This document shows positions 36,801-44,660 of a stretch of DNA of 64,000 nt, one piece after another (position 1 is the stretch's first letter; every line of letters starts with the position of its first letter). The notes under the pieces were generated by a model. It was not told the DNA's origin. It was given only the letters and a program-made list of their open reading frames with translations, and searched no databases. The DNA is taken from positions 116,107 through 180,106 of the IMG/VR virus record IMGVR_UViG_3300020411_003715, one strand, 5' to 3'. The translations under genes were made by a program, and so were the position numbers. Origin of the DNA: a virus.

Positions 36801-39800
36801 TGCTTCTTGTTGACGAGACGACGAGTGAATTCGGTGTATCCCCAGAGATTGGGGAGTGGTTGCCACTAGAGACTCGCTCAGGCGACCAGTACCTCACGGT
36901 TAATCCGGACTCTGAGCTTACACACGCTACGGCGGATAAAGAGGTTTCAAACCTTGGTGTGGCCAACAGCATCGGACCCAAGCAGGGGGTCCGTCCAGGG
37001 GTATTTCTTTCTAATAACCTCTCCAAGGTAAGGCAGCGGGAGACGGACGGCGCGTACTACCCTGCGCCGGATTTCGACTCCAGATCTACCCCAGAGGAGA
37101 TGCAGGACCGGAGTATTTTAGGGTCCATAGAGGGAACTCTTTTAGGTAACTACGTTCACTGGAACAGCAGGGCACAAAGTGTAGGAGACGCTGGCTTGGG
37201 GCTGAAAGATGTCTCCAGCTTTGGTGTGTTCTCTAACGGGGTAATAAAGGGCGGTAAGGCTTGGTCACACAGGCAGCAGAATGATTCCGGGTTCCCAGAG
37301 CACAGGTTAACATTGAACCCCTCAGTGTCTACGCTCTACATAGCTGAGACGTATCTTCTAGTCGGCGGCGCAAAGTGGTATCAGCCGGAGTTCGTTTTCG
37401 ATGTTTCGGATGTAAACGCCCCATATAATTTCCAACAAAATGGTGACGCGCTTGTTGTTTGGAACGCTAACGACCGAGAATATAAAGTTAGTGCGCTAGA
37501 TTCGGACGGGAATTACCTATTCCACCATAGTTCCCCAGCGCTCAATGGTACTGCTCCGGTGTGGTGGTCTGCGGAAGATATCCCTATCTGCATCGTTACC
37601 TCTGTTAACAACGGGGTCGAGGTCGTTACGGACGTCCGTATGCGTGTTCACAGGCAGGAGCGGAAAACAAGCCTATACGTCGGCTCTGTGGTTCCTTCTC
37701 ATGAGACGGTTGACGCTAATGGTGGGTATGTTTCTGACGAGATGAACTTTAGCACCATAGGCGAAGCTCTTAAGGCTATTGAGTGGTGGGATAAGGGTCA
37801 GGTCGACAGGAACTGGACTATCGAAGTTGTTGGGCCAACTACCGAAAAGGGCGACCAGTACCGAGGAATTACCATTCCGTACAAGCTTCCGTGCAACGGA
37901 ATAACCGTGCGGGGTCTTCGGGGAAGGGGCACAAAGAGCGCCACTGATGCACAGGGGCACGGGCCTGGGTGGTCAGGACTCACTAAGGGGCTCGACACAG
38001 TGAAGGCCAATTATAGTGGGGACAGCGGACCGGTTATCACCTGGGGAGATCGGGGCGGTATTCCAAAGTTTGGCCTGTTTGACATGGACTGTCGGTATGG
38101 GATCACCTTTGAGGACCTTTCCTTTGTTTTCGATGGGGACCTAAACAAGTCTTTGCCTGGGCCGAGCATGGTTCAGCAGGGGGACCTTTACCAGCCGGGT
38201 GGCATTGCAGCCACTTATCACCCGTATGGGGCTTGGCCGATGGACTGCTTATTTGTCACTGGGAACGACGCGTACACCAGTGACAACTCGGTCGACATGC
38301 TCAATGATCGCGAATCCAGGTTTAACACTGCGGGGTACGCGCACCCACTTAACAACCAATCATCTGCATTTGCTGGCGGCTGGACGTTTAGAAATATTGA
38401 TCTGCAAAATGCTGGAGGGCTTTTATGCACGTTGAACTCTTTTTATGAGATTGACGGCATTACTATCGAGAATTGCTCCGCTAGGTCGTGCTTGAGCTTT
38501 GCTACCTTGGGAATCAACACCGGAGACTTAACAGATTCTGGTATAGGATTTCCTAACCAAGATTCTAAGTACATAGCGAACGTATCCATTCGCAACAACT
38601 ACGCTTGTTTCCCGACAGTGAAGCACTATGCGGGAGGGAACCCGGAGGCGAATTCCAGCTACTATCTTGTCCAAGGCTTAGACTGCTTAACCCACTGGGT
38701 TCCTGTGCAAGGTGGGCAGGTAAACGAGTACAAAAACATCGACGGCCAAGCGGGCGAGGTTACTGGGCTGCACGCTCGATACAGGTCTGGTGTTTACGCC
38801 ATGAACTGCAAGCACATAAACGTAGAGAGCAACAGGTTTGAGCGTTTCTACTACGGCATTGCGTTCGCCCCAAACAGCCTCAGGTGGAACAACAATTACA
38901 TGCAGTACTGCGAAGGTGTGATTGATGGTAACACGATCACCTACACGCAGAGCACGGGAATCTACGCAACGGCGGCCCACCCGAAAGCAAACATCACGAT
39001 CACCAACAACACGGTCACAGACCCGGGGATGCCTTTGGGGGCGACTACGTATGATCCAGCAGAGCCGGGGTCAACAAAGTGGGGGCCGAACATTTTTGAC
39101 CTAGAGGCTTGGTGCATTAAGGCTATGGGTAAGGGATATACAATTTCCGGAAACCGGCTCCAGAACACTTGGCGACAGTCTTCCAAGCTCAATCTAGGGT
39201 GGCACTCTCACGTCCTGCACACCGACAAGTATCAGGCGGTATTTGATCGGTGTGATAAGACGGGGACGGAGAAGCCAGGGGGCCACAAGACGGCATACCA
39301 AGCGGGAGCGATTCAGCTATTTTCACACAACTCCATAATGGAGAATGACTCTGGAATAGACACGATTGTCTCTGGGAACAGCATTACTGTCGCTGGGCGC
39401 GCAATTATCGGGGTATGTCTCACGAACAGGGTTCCAAACGCCATCTTCACCGACAACTCTATTAACTTTGAGCCCCAGTTCAGGCATGAGTACAACAATA
39501 ACGATGTTGTTCATAACCGCATCACCGGCTCAACGAACTCACGGATAAATGACGCCGCACACAAGCTTCCTTGGGGTTTTTGGGTGGGGGATAACTGTCA
39601 CGAACTTAAGATCACGAATAGCCGAATTGGGGGGTCGATTCGTATCGGCGCGAACTCCCCTCGGTGTGAAATCTCAGGAAACACGATAAGCGCCGACTCG
39701 TTTAGGTATAAAAGCACTAACCTTAACAATGATGCCACACGGTCTAACACGGTTATCAGCGTTGCCGGGAACTGTCCGGAGACTACTATACATAACAATA

Positions 39801-42025
39801 GGGTCAGCCTCGGGTTCATTAACATCGGCACCCCAGTCAGCTCGATGTACAACTGCTCAATAACCAACAATGACCTAACATTTCAAAACCAAAATCTGAT
39901 GGAGTACTCAACAAACGAGCTGAGGGACATGCTAACCGCCCCTCCTACCGGGTGGCCTGACCCCTACCCAAACGAGCCTGATGAGAATTGGGATTGCCCA
40001 ACTGGAATCTGGGTTGATGGCTTCGCTGCAAATCTAAGCATTAACCATAACAGGACATACGGCGGGCAGATCCGTATCGCGGGGGCCTCGGCCTCACCTT
40101 CATTGAAAGTCATAGGCAACAGCACGGGCAGCCTAAATAGCACGAGACGTGTTACCTATGACCATTCTGGCCAGCCGAATAATGACCATGCATTCTACAC
40201 GCCCATAGCCCCTTATCGGGACGTATTAGGCGCGGATATTATAGTTGGAATGGCAGACGACGTAGTTGTTTCAGACAACGATACTGCTGGCGGGAGCATC
40301 CGGTTGGGCGCGCACGGCAACGGGCCTCTGAACAACCCAAGCTTTTATGTAGGGGCTGTCAACAACCTCACTGCTTCCGGGAATATACTCAACGGTGGAT
40401 CGATCCTGTTTTCTGGTTGCAATGCGTCTATAGCGAACAACATCCTTTGGACCGGGCGCGCTAATCAGACAGGCACTGCTGCTGGAACAAACCCCTACTG
40501 GGACAGTGGTAGAATCCACGCTTATGATAGTTGGGCGGTCACGATTTCTGGTAACGCTGTTTGTGGACCTATTTTCGCGGAACTTTGTCATGGTGTGAAG
40601 ATAGACGGCAATCGTGGCCGATATGGGTTTGAGCTTAAGGAATGTCACAACGCTGTCGTCTCCAGGAATAGCTTTATAGGCATGAACTGGCGGGACTACA
40701 GCGGCAACGGTCTCGTAAATGACTCAGTTAACGTATCTATCGACAACAACAAGATGTCGACAGCCGAAGGACAGCAAGTTGAGTTTGGTAAGCATGATTA
40801 CAGAAATACACTAGATCTTCTTCCTGTGATTTTCCCTGCGGACAGTCTGGCGGAAGCGGTACAGCCTTCGTGGGTAGATATTTGGGGAGCGGAGGGATGG
40901 AAGTGGGGCCACTCAGGCACTACGGACATGAGCGATGGCCCACCCGTGCCCGGGAGTATATCCGTAGTTATTGGGGGCGCGACGCAGTACCACCAGAACA
41001 GCGCCCACCCAACTATCGAAACGTGCGGAGGTAAGTTAACTATCCGGAACAGCCCAGGTGTTGTGCTGGACTCCAACCAAGCTAATCAAGCTCACCTCTT
41101 GAACTGCCCAAAGGCTGTTATTAAGAAAAATAAGTTTAACTTTGGTGGGGCTATGCCGGCCGGAAATAACAACTTCGGGGTAAAGGTTGAATGGGACACG
41201 CAGGGAGCGTCCAGGAATACGACTGTCTTAGAAAATGAGGTTGCTGGAAATATCCAGGTCGGAGTTAGCTTCCCAATTGCGCGGTCGATTTATAACAATT
41301 TTTATATCGTCGAGAGGAACATAGTGGGCACCATCATGTCCGGCGGACATTATCTCAGGACGAATACTGACAGTGAGAGCTACCCCGACGGCGTAGGCTG
41401 GCCCGATTTTTACAACTCGATTGGCCTGGGTACTGATTATAAACGCGCCTGGAAGGGTGGCGGAGGTTATATCGTAGTCGATGAGAAGGGTGGCGCTGTC
41501 ATTAAAGGCAATGACACCGTGTCCAAGGATTATTTCGGTTCCAGCACACTCCTTTTAAGCACTGTTTTTGAGGATGATTATGCGACCGAACACACACCCA
41601 TGTATCTGGGAATGAACTTTGGGGCCATTCTAGTTAACAGGTATAGGCACTATCAGGCATCAAAAGAAACTTTTGCTGACGGTACCGTTGGCACGTTTAA
41701 CTTTTTTGTTAGTAATGGAACAGCGATGCTCCTCGGAAACCGTACTGGTTGGACAATGCTGGGGCAGGGGATGTGCGTGAGGAATGTCGAGTACGACAAC
41801 CCGACAGACAGGAACATCGTCAGTATCGAGGAAGCGGAAGATGAGCAGACAAGTAACAAAGGTTTCGGTATCTTGGCGAACAAGAAAAACGTTTTTGTCG
41901 GCGTCGGGAACCCTATCTCCAACGGCTTTAAGCACAAGTTTTACGATGGATTGAATAGGAGTTCGCCCGTAGGAGGGATTCACAAGGGTGATATGCAGGA
42001 TGAGTGGGATCCTGGCGACGAATAA
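33818..42025 (+). CDS. Giant tail fibre or tailspike with right-handed beta-helix
   Basis: The 2735-aa product starts with AAGGAG 8 nt upstream. Residues 1-100 are helical (SLAFNRAFAALSANADYLAH), likely the attachment end. From about 1300 a pectate-lyase-like fold begins: FSTIGEALKAIEWWDKGQV, WTIEVVGP, ITIPYKLPCNGITVRGLRG. It continues to about 2450 as many short coils with Asn ladders (NNTVTDPG, SNRFERFYYGIAF, ITNNDLTFQNQNL, VSDNDTAGGSIRLG). This is the classic signature of right-handed parallel beta-helix spikes, which bind and often cut surface polysaccharide. A GG-GSIRIG coil motif recurs. The final 150 residues form a separate beta domain. Enzyme activity cannot be judged because catalytic Asp/Glu pairs vary. 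It is the last gene of the rightward tail operon. Confidence 0.75.
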   Translation: MSYKYFGRLAGGIPTAKQALKETAPPNTKTPFNAQAPATKFLAYGEDATSLAFNRAFAALSANADYLAHVLDSPTVKDVTLSPTRQTAVSAGNDTPDDIALGPEGYYESGLSTLSGGTSSASSLVHLLDTSNGAGGESKTPITWVYLGLHKSKIGSNVQFYQTSPNTLHHSYSSSYTGTAHVGPQVGGVGGLSDPYATHTTTPIDAYRNSADANAGVSYWSMDYKLGGDQKYLANVSEGMPIHVPPIQRIKAQVTPYAGDWKAVNIYKFDSDGVYLQDHTFSELFLRPGCFVEISGDGDEHVNHGNNGLFQIASVIGSDHKPADGGQGDKAILTRGGLCRVTVRDWRVFGRGEMVSWASAPNHNVDVNKPGERDNYAYVAYIVPRPDIEVAPASGDYPGDLYLSAHSALDDFKHGDSGRRIGSPSNAGSARYEGIGNAGFGTLDPEDPVKDHLGNEINNALQNHGILPGTRLYHGHAHFYPDQSPWNLPAEYASAYSDVLSKAEGGAIVGPGEPVVFDTTTAAGRVWPCSPAGFSLNPSFHMPDDNQLRNADYMVAAKTLTTVRESLIESSVSAGGVNTFGINSPKEALLDKWLKYVKYGSVTVANANADDLMHGSDKLIGSQALGKVVAPRHDNLNDAWAPTATLLGADLWEVTVVLDSTAGPAVGDQTTFESHYASWKALGNNNIWPTIGNSHELAFWDVSQPYMDGFLGVDAGSERTHTKARIVAVDGNKVTFANVFRAPTSFNSNNTFSHYHLHDGWTENKKLWPITDQGDKSKIKFNIAGSYAIYKVEQIHKAPVTDNLVGNLSIPRTGLDGIYNNSLSANPALRGDLGTAGADNIHVASGTGNEVWVNPARPITLILPGGDELDGLTKHPHEWASGKGEVGLLTKNNNKYYAVMARMTRRYASGDVQNLLHSNDQTTSWNDGEFSLGEPRLEISWRYGSSHAHRLTHGWFNANSDGNEYAPSSWKGLAGTHLFTYSESMVGGYDKSKRMLLVDETTSEFGVSPEIGEWLPLETRSGDQYLTVNPDSELTHATADKEVSNLGVANSIGPKQGVRPGVFLSNNLSKVRQRETDGAYYPAPDFDSRSTPEEMQDRSILGSIEGTLLGNYVHWNSRAQSVGDAGLGLKDVSSFGVFSNGVIKGGKAWSHRQQNDSGFPEHRLTLNPSVSTLYIAETYLLVGGAKWYQPEFVFDVSDVNAPYNFQQNGDALVVWNANDREYKVSALDSDGNYLFHHSSPALNGTAPVWWSAEDIPICIVTSVNNGVEVVTDVRMRVHRQERKTSLYVGSVVPSHETVDANGGYVSDEMNFSTIGEALKAIEWWDKGQVDRNWTIEVVGPTTEKGDQYRGITIPYKLPCNGITVRGLRGRGTKSATDAQGHGPGWSGLTKGLDTVKANYSGDSGPVITWGDRGGIPKFGLFDMDCRYGITFEDLSFVFDGDLNKSLPGPSMVQQGDLYQPGGIAATYHPYGAWPMDCLFVTGNDAYTSDNSVDMLNDRESRFNTAGYAHPLNNQSSAFAGGWTFRNIDLQNAGGLLCTLNSFYEIDGITIENCSARSCLSFATLGINTGDLTDSGIGFPNQDSKYIANVSIRNNYACFPTVKHYAGGNPEANSSYYLVQGLDCLTHWVPVQGGQVNEYKNIDGQAGEVTGLHARYRSGVYAMNCKHINVESNRFERFYYGIAFAPNSLRWNNNYMQYCEGVIDGNTITYTQSTGIYATAAHPKANITITNNTVTDPGMPLGATTYDPAEPGSTKWGPNIFDLEAWCIKAMGKGYTISGNRLQNTWRQSSKLNLGWHSHVLHTDKYQAVFDRCDKTGTEKPGGHKTAYQAGAIQLFSHNSIMENDSGIDTIVSGNSITVAGRAIIGVCLTNRVPNAIFTDNSINFEPQFRHEYNNNDVVHNRITGSTNSRINDAAHKLPWGFWVGDNCHELKITNSRIGGSIRIGANSPRCEISGNTISADSFRYKSTNLNNDATRSNTVISVAGNCPETTIHNNRVSLGFINIGTPVSSMYNCSITNNDLTFQNQNLMEYSTNELRDMLTAPPTGWPDPYPNEPDENWDCPTGIWVDGFAANLSINHNRTYGGQIRIAGASASPSLKVIGNSTGSLNSTRRVTYDHSGQPNNDHAFYTPIAPYRDVLGADIIVGMADDVVVSDNDTAGGSIRLGAHGNGPLNNPSFYVGAVNNLTASGNILNGGSILFSGCNASIANNILWTGRANQTGTAAGTNPYWDSGRIHAYDSWAVTISGNAVCGPIFAELCHGVKIDGNRGRYGFELKECHNAVVSRNSFIGMNWRDYSGNGLVNDSVNVSIDNNKMSTAEGQQVEFGKHDYRNTLDLLPVIFPADSLAEAVQPSWVDIWGAEGWKWGHSGTTDMSDGPPVPGSISVVIGGATQYHQNSAHPTIETCGGKLTIRNSPGVVLDSNQANQAHLLNCPKAVIKKNKFNFGGAMPAGNNNFGVKVEWDTQGASRNTTVLENEVAGNIQVGVSFPIARSIYNNFYIVERNIVGTIMSGGHYLRTNTDSESYPDGVGWPDFYNSIGLGTDYKRAWKGGGGYIVVDEKGGAVIKGNDTVSKDYFGSSTLLLSTVFEDDYATEHTPMYLGMNFGAILVNRYRHYQASKETFADGTVGTFNFFVSNGTAMLLGNRTGWTMLGQGMCVRNVEYDNPTDRNIVSIEEAEDEQTSNKGFGILANKKNVFVGVGNPISNGFKHKFYDGLNRSSPVGGIHKGDMQDEWDPGDE

Positions 42026-42036
42026 CAGTATTAGGT

Positions 42037-42068
42037 AAAAAAAGAGGAGGGGGATAGCCCCCCTCCTC
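42037..42068 (-). terminator. Intrinsic terminator of the leftward SAP-protein transcript
   Basis: Read leftward, a 10-bp perfect GC-rich stem (arms 42044-42053 and 42059-42068) with a 5-nt loop is followed by seven T (A-run 42037-42043). There is no T-run on the other side, so it acts mainly on leftward transcripts. It lies in the 57-bp gap between the convergent gene ends. Confidence 0.85.
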
Positions 42069-42082
42069 CCCCTTCGGCTCTC

Positions 42083-42550
42083 TTAGCCTTGATTACGCAT
42101 CTGGCCCTCTACGGACAGCGAGCGTACAATCAAGTCTGCCAGTTCAGCCTTGGCCTTCCCGGCAGTATTGATACCGAGCGATGCGGCCTTCTTCCGAAGG
42201 TCGTTAATGGAAGCAGCGTTCATCAGATCGAGCGCTTGCTCATTCAGGCCTACGGTAAAGAGCGGCTCCTGAAAATTCTCCTTCATCTCGTTCGCCTGTG
42301 CGTACACAGCCGCCGACTCCTCTGCCTCCGCAGCTTCAGCCTTAGCCTTAGCCTTAGCTTCAGCCTTGGCGGCCTTGGCCTCAGCCTTAGCGGCCTTTTT
42401 GGCCTTACGCCAGTCCGAAATTTTTTCGCCCGTCTTGTCCATAGCACGAATGACGTGGACAGCTACGACGGTTGAGAGAACAGCCTTTCCAAGCTGTTTT
42501 GCGGTTGGGCCTGTGATGGCCTGGATAGCAGGTTGCATTAGTCCGTTCAT
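42083..42550 (-). CDS. Histone H1-like protein with SAP/Rho-N-type domain
   Basis: The product has 155 aa, with AAGGAGG 5 nt before ATG. Residues 1-45 form a mildly hydrophobic helix (AKQLGKAVLSTVVAVHVIRA). About 48-75 is a Lys/Ala/Glu repeat (KAKKAAKAEAKAAKAEAKAK), like the tails of bacterial histone H1 homologues. About 107-145 fits a SAP or Rho N-terminal motif: a helix, LRKKAASLGI, then a Gly/Lys turn and KAELADLIVRSL. SAP and Rho-N domains bind DNA or RNA. The gene is monocistronic, with terminators on both sides and a near-perfect SD, which suggests strong separate expression. A nucleoid-binding or genome-packing role is inferred. A membrane-anchored version is possible because of the N-terminal helix. 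Confidence 0.7.
   Translation of the reverse strand: MNGLMQPAIQAITGPTAKQLGKAVLSTVVAVHVIRAMDKTGEKISDWRKAKKAAKAEAKAAKAEAKAKAKAEAAEAEESAAVYAQANEMKENFQEPLFTVGLNEQALDLMNAASINDLRKKAASLGINTAGKAKAELADLIVRSLSVEGQMRNQG
42331..42408 (-). repeat. Short tandem GCCTTA/GCCTTG repeats coding Lys/Ala
   Basis: The hexamer AGCCTT and close variants repeat about ten times within the SAP-protein gene, giving the K-A/E-A protein repeat. Copy number is likely to vary among relatives. Confidence 0.7.
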
Positions 42551-42650
42551 GGTTTCCTCCTTAAGGATGTTGTGGGACTTTGAAAGAACCTAATTGATCC
42601 CTTCAATATTCTTATCCCTAAAAAGGGTCTTACTTTTGCACCCCTAGGTT
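42551..42650 (-). promoter_or_regulatory. Leader and probable promoter region of the SAP-protein gene
   Basis: This 100-bp stretch lies between a terminator and the SAP-protein start, so the gene must have its own promoter here. GGATAAGAA (minus strand, 42609-42617) is a possible -10 element and is shared in part with two other leftward intergenic regions. An 4-bp hairpin CCCT/AGGG precedes it. A convincing -35 was not found; a phage-specific sigma factor may be used. Confidence 0.35.
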
Positions 42651-42675
42651 AAAAAAAGGGGCCGAAGCCCCCTTT
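42651..42675 (-). terminator. UUCG-loop intrinsic terminator after the phosphatase gene
   Basis: Leftward RNA forms GGGGC-UUCG-GCCCC (42658-42671), extended by an A/U stem with one bulged G, and then seven U (42651-42657). It begins within 10 nt of the phosphatase stop codon. Confidence 0.85.
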
Positions 42676-42679
42676 AGTT

Positions 42680-43444
42680 CTAGTTCAGCTCTAGAGGATC
42701 ACAGTAAACCGTCTCCGCCTTAATGGTTACGTATCCGTTGACGCCTGCGTAGAAGTCACGAATAATTACCGCGCAGAGATGCCCACCGTGGACACATCCG
42801 AGGTCGAGACCAGTGGCGTGCTTAAAGGAAACAGGCATGCTCTTGTACAAGAAGGGCTGGTGCCCGAAGAACACATGCCCAAACCTGCCATCATAGATGT
42901 CTGCCCAGTAGTCGTCTTGGCCGGTTTCTTCGCCAAATACGACCATTGAGCCCGCATCGTTCACGTAGCGAGTGTACATCACTCGATCCACACGCTTCTT
43001 CTCTTTGCCCGACAGCGTGGAGGGGTCATCTGGGAGACTCTCAAGCTTGGGGGTTATTCCTCCATGCACGACCGTGTAGAAGTCCTTTCTGAAGTACGGC
43101 ACAACCTTGTGCCGCAACCAGTCCCTAAGGTCTTGGTCTGTGGACTCCATAACGGCGGACAGTTCCTCCGCGCCCTTCATCTCCATGGCCTTGTCCCGAT
43201 TGTCCGCCTCCACCTTCTTCCAGAACCGGAAGTTTTTGTTCTCGTGGTTACCTTGAACAATGACCGTATTCTCGTCTCCGAGACTACGAACAAAGCGAAG
43301 AACTCCCGCGCTATCAGGCCCCTTGTCGACAAGATCCCCGACGAAAATAAACTCGTCGACTCCTTTCTCCTTCAGGCTCCCCACAAGCCTCTGTAGCTCC
43401 ACGAGACACCCGTGAACGTCGCCGATAATTGCTGTCCCCGGCAT
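42680..43444 (-). CDS. PPP-family metallophosphoesterase (Ser/Thr phosphatase or ApaH-like)
   Basis: The product has 254 aa, with AAGGAGGT 5 nt before ATG. All PPP motifs are present: GDVHG (8-12), GDLVDKGP (36-43), GNHE (65-68), a metal-binding VVHGG near 127 and GHQ near 200, with LDLGCVHGG towards the end. They bind two metal ions and act on phosphoesters. Closest types are lambda-phosphatase-like proteins, PrpE and ApaH; which substrate applies (phosphoprotein, Ap4A or a nucleic-acid end) cannot be told from motifs. It has its own terminator and probable promoter, so it is expressed separately from the replication operon. A role in switching host signalling or clearing nucleotide alarmones is possible. 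Confidence 0.85.
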   Translation of the reverse strand: MPGTAIIGDVHGCLVELQRLVGSLKEKGVDEFIFVGDLVDKGPDSAGVLRFVRSLGDENTVIVQGNHENKNFRFWKKVEADNRDKAMEMKGAEELSAVMESTDQDLRDWLRHKVVPYFRKDFYTVVHGGITPKLESLPDDPSTLSGKEKKRVDRVMYTRYVNDAGSMVVFGEETGQDDYWADIYDGRFGHVFFGHQPFLYKSMPVSFKHATGLDLGCVHGGHLCAVIIRDFYAGVNGYVTIKAETVYCDPLELN

Positions 43445-43526
43445 CGCAACCTCCTTTTGGTTATGTAGCCTGTAAGTAGGTCTACATAAATCTTATGCCA
43501 ATATTAGGTTGTAATATTGCATAGAT
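43445..43526 (-). promoter_or_regulatory. Phosphatase promoter region with a 19-bp dyad
   Basis: Between a terminator and the phosphatase start lies the perfect inverted repeat AATATTA-GGTTG-TAATATT (43500-43518). It is extended by TGC/GCA on the flanks with one extra C. GCATAAGAT (minus strand, 43490-43498) just downstream could be a -10 element, which would place the dyad over the -35 region, as expected for an operator. The regulator is unknown. Confidence 0.45.
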
Positions 43527-43565
43527 AAAAAAAGAGGGAGAGGCTGCCGAAGCAACCTCCCCCTC
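43527..43565 (-). terminator. UUCG-loop intrinsic terminator after the AT-hook gene
   Basis: In leftward RNA, 14 consecutive pairs (two G-U) close a UUCG loop (hairpin 43534-43565), followed by seven U (43527-43533). On the opposite strand the two wobbles become A-C mismatches, which confirms the direction. Confidence 0.9.
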
Positions 43566-43600
43566 TCACCACAACCCTGAAGGAGGTCCAGGGATTCTAT

Positions 43601-44383
43601 CTATCCGTCGTCGTTCACAACGTACTTGTCCGGCGTTGGGATCTTTGAGAGATCGGCAACCATCTGCTCGTCCTCATCAATTGCGAGAGTGTTTACCAGG
43701 AACGCTAGCGTGTTGGAGACCATGTTCATTGATTCGGTCTGTTCAATCCGAATTGTGTTTAGGTCTGACTGAAGGGCGCTAACCATCTCTTGTAGCATCT
43801 TGATATTATTACCTTGCTCAGCAATCTTATCAAGGAAGGCAGCGGAGGCGAAGTCTACCCCCCGGTCAAAGTCCTCAATGCTGCTCGCAACCACCGCGGT
43901 TGCCTTCTTTACCTCTGCGGCCCCTTTGCTGGTAGCAGGCTCAATCTTTTTACGGGGACGACCGCGCTTTCGCTTCGGAGCGGCCTCCGCCTCAGGTTGA
44001 GCAGCCTCAACCTTTCGAGGCCTGCCACGCTTTCGCTTTGGAGGATCTGGAACGACATCAACTGTCTCATTCGCAGACTCCGCCACATCGGCATCACCCC
44101 CCTCGGGAGGAAACTTTGGGGCCGGACGATTGCCGGTAACAAACTCTTGCAGTTGGGAGATGTACGATGACACTCCGGGCCTGAATGTATCCTCACCTAC
44201 GGAGGCGAGACTGATTTTAGAGAATTCTTCGGCGCGCTCGTGAATCCACGAGACAACCTCCGTCTCTTTCATCGTATACGCGTCGAGGGGCTCAAGCCCC
44301 ATTCCTACGATAGCGATTTTCCGAAGCTCCGCCCTGTCGAGCGGGTCCAGCATCTTCTTAGTAAATCTTTGCTTACTAGCCAT
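43601..44383 (-). CDS. AT-hook DNA-binding protein
   Basis: The start is set at ATG 44383 (260 aa), since GGAGG lies 6 nt upstream and this gives the usual 8-bp overlap with the preceding gene; the frame runs open further upstream. Two near-identical AT-hooks, KRKRGRPRK, occupy about 116-124 and 137-145; the RGRP core inserts into the minor groove of A/T-rich DNA. They are separated by an Ala/Glu linker. The N-terminal 80 residues are helical, and 170-240 has a likely coiled coil (KMLQEMVSALQSDLNTIRIE), which would allow oligomers. Paired AT-hooks plus a coiled coil suggest a nucleoid-organising or silencing role, similar in plan (not in homology) to H-NS or Lsr2. It ends the long leftward operon. 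Confidence 0.75.
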   Translation of the reverse strand: MASKQRFTKKMLDPLDRAELRKIAIVGMGLEPLDAYTMKETEVVSWIHERAEEFSKISLASVGEDTFRPGVSSYISQLQEFVTGNRPAPKFPPEGGDADVAESANETVDVVPDPPKRKRGRPRKVEAAQPEAEAAPKRKRGRPRKKIEPATSKGAAEVKKATAVVASSIEDFDRGVDFASAAFLDKIAEQGNNIKMLQEMVSALQSDLNTIRIEQTESMNMVSNTLAFLVNTLAIDEDEQMVADLSKIPTPDKYVVNDDG

Positions 44384-44660
44384 TTGGTTCCTCCATGAGT
44401 TGGTTGTGACAAAACACAACTTGCCCATCGTGATGTTTGTAACAGTCCCCATCGCATGGAAGGGAGAGCTTGTTACGGTTGTTCTCGATAAATTCAATAA
44501 GGTTATCCCGCATAACATTTATAGGGCTTTGGGGGACAACATTAGTCTTATACTGAAGAAAGTCGTGTAATTGCTCTGGGCTTGCTGAGGGGCTTACACG
44601 AACGCCCATCTGCTCCCACACGATGTGTCGGAGTTCTTCGAACCCGACGTCAGGATTCAT
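44376..44660 (-). CDS. Small protein of unknown function
   Basis: Not recognised. ATG 44660 (94 aa) is favoured by GGAGG 6 nt upstream; a GTG directly before it is in frame. Helical N-terminal half (GFEELRHIVWEQMGVRV). The C-terminal end holds C-D-G-D-C and two His (CDGDCYKHHDGQVVFCHN), which could bind a metal ion. It overlaps RusA upstream by 11 bp and the AT-hook gene downstream by 8 bp. Confidence 0.65.
   Translation of the reverse strand: MNPDVGFEELRHIVWEQMGVRVSPSASPEQLHDFLQYKTNVVPQSPINVMRDNLIEFIENNRNKLSLPCDGDCYKHHDGQVVFCHNQLMEEPNG

Noticed and set aside
42044-42068. Bidirectional terminator for the convergent operons
   Set aside because: The T-run exists only on the minus strand; the plus-strand side is C-rich, so stopping of the rightward transcript here is not shown.
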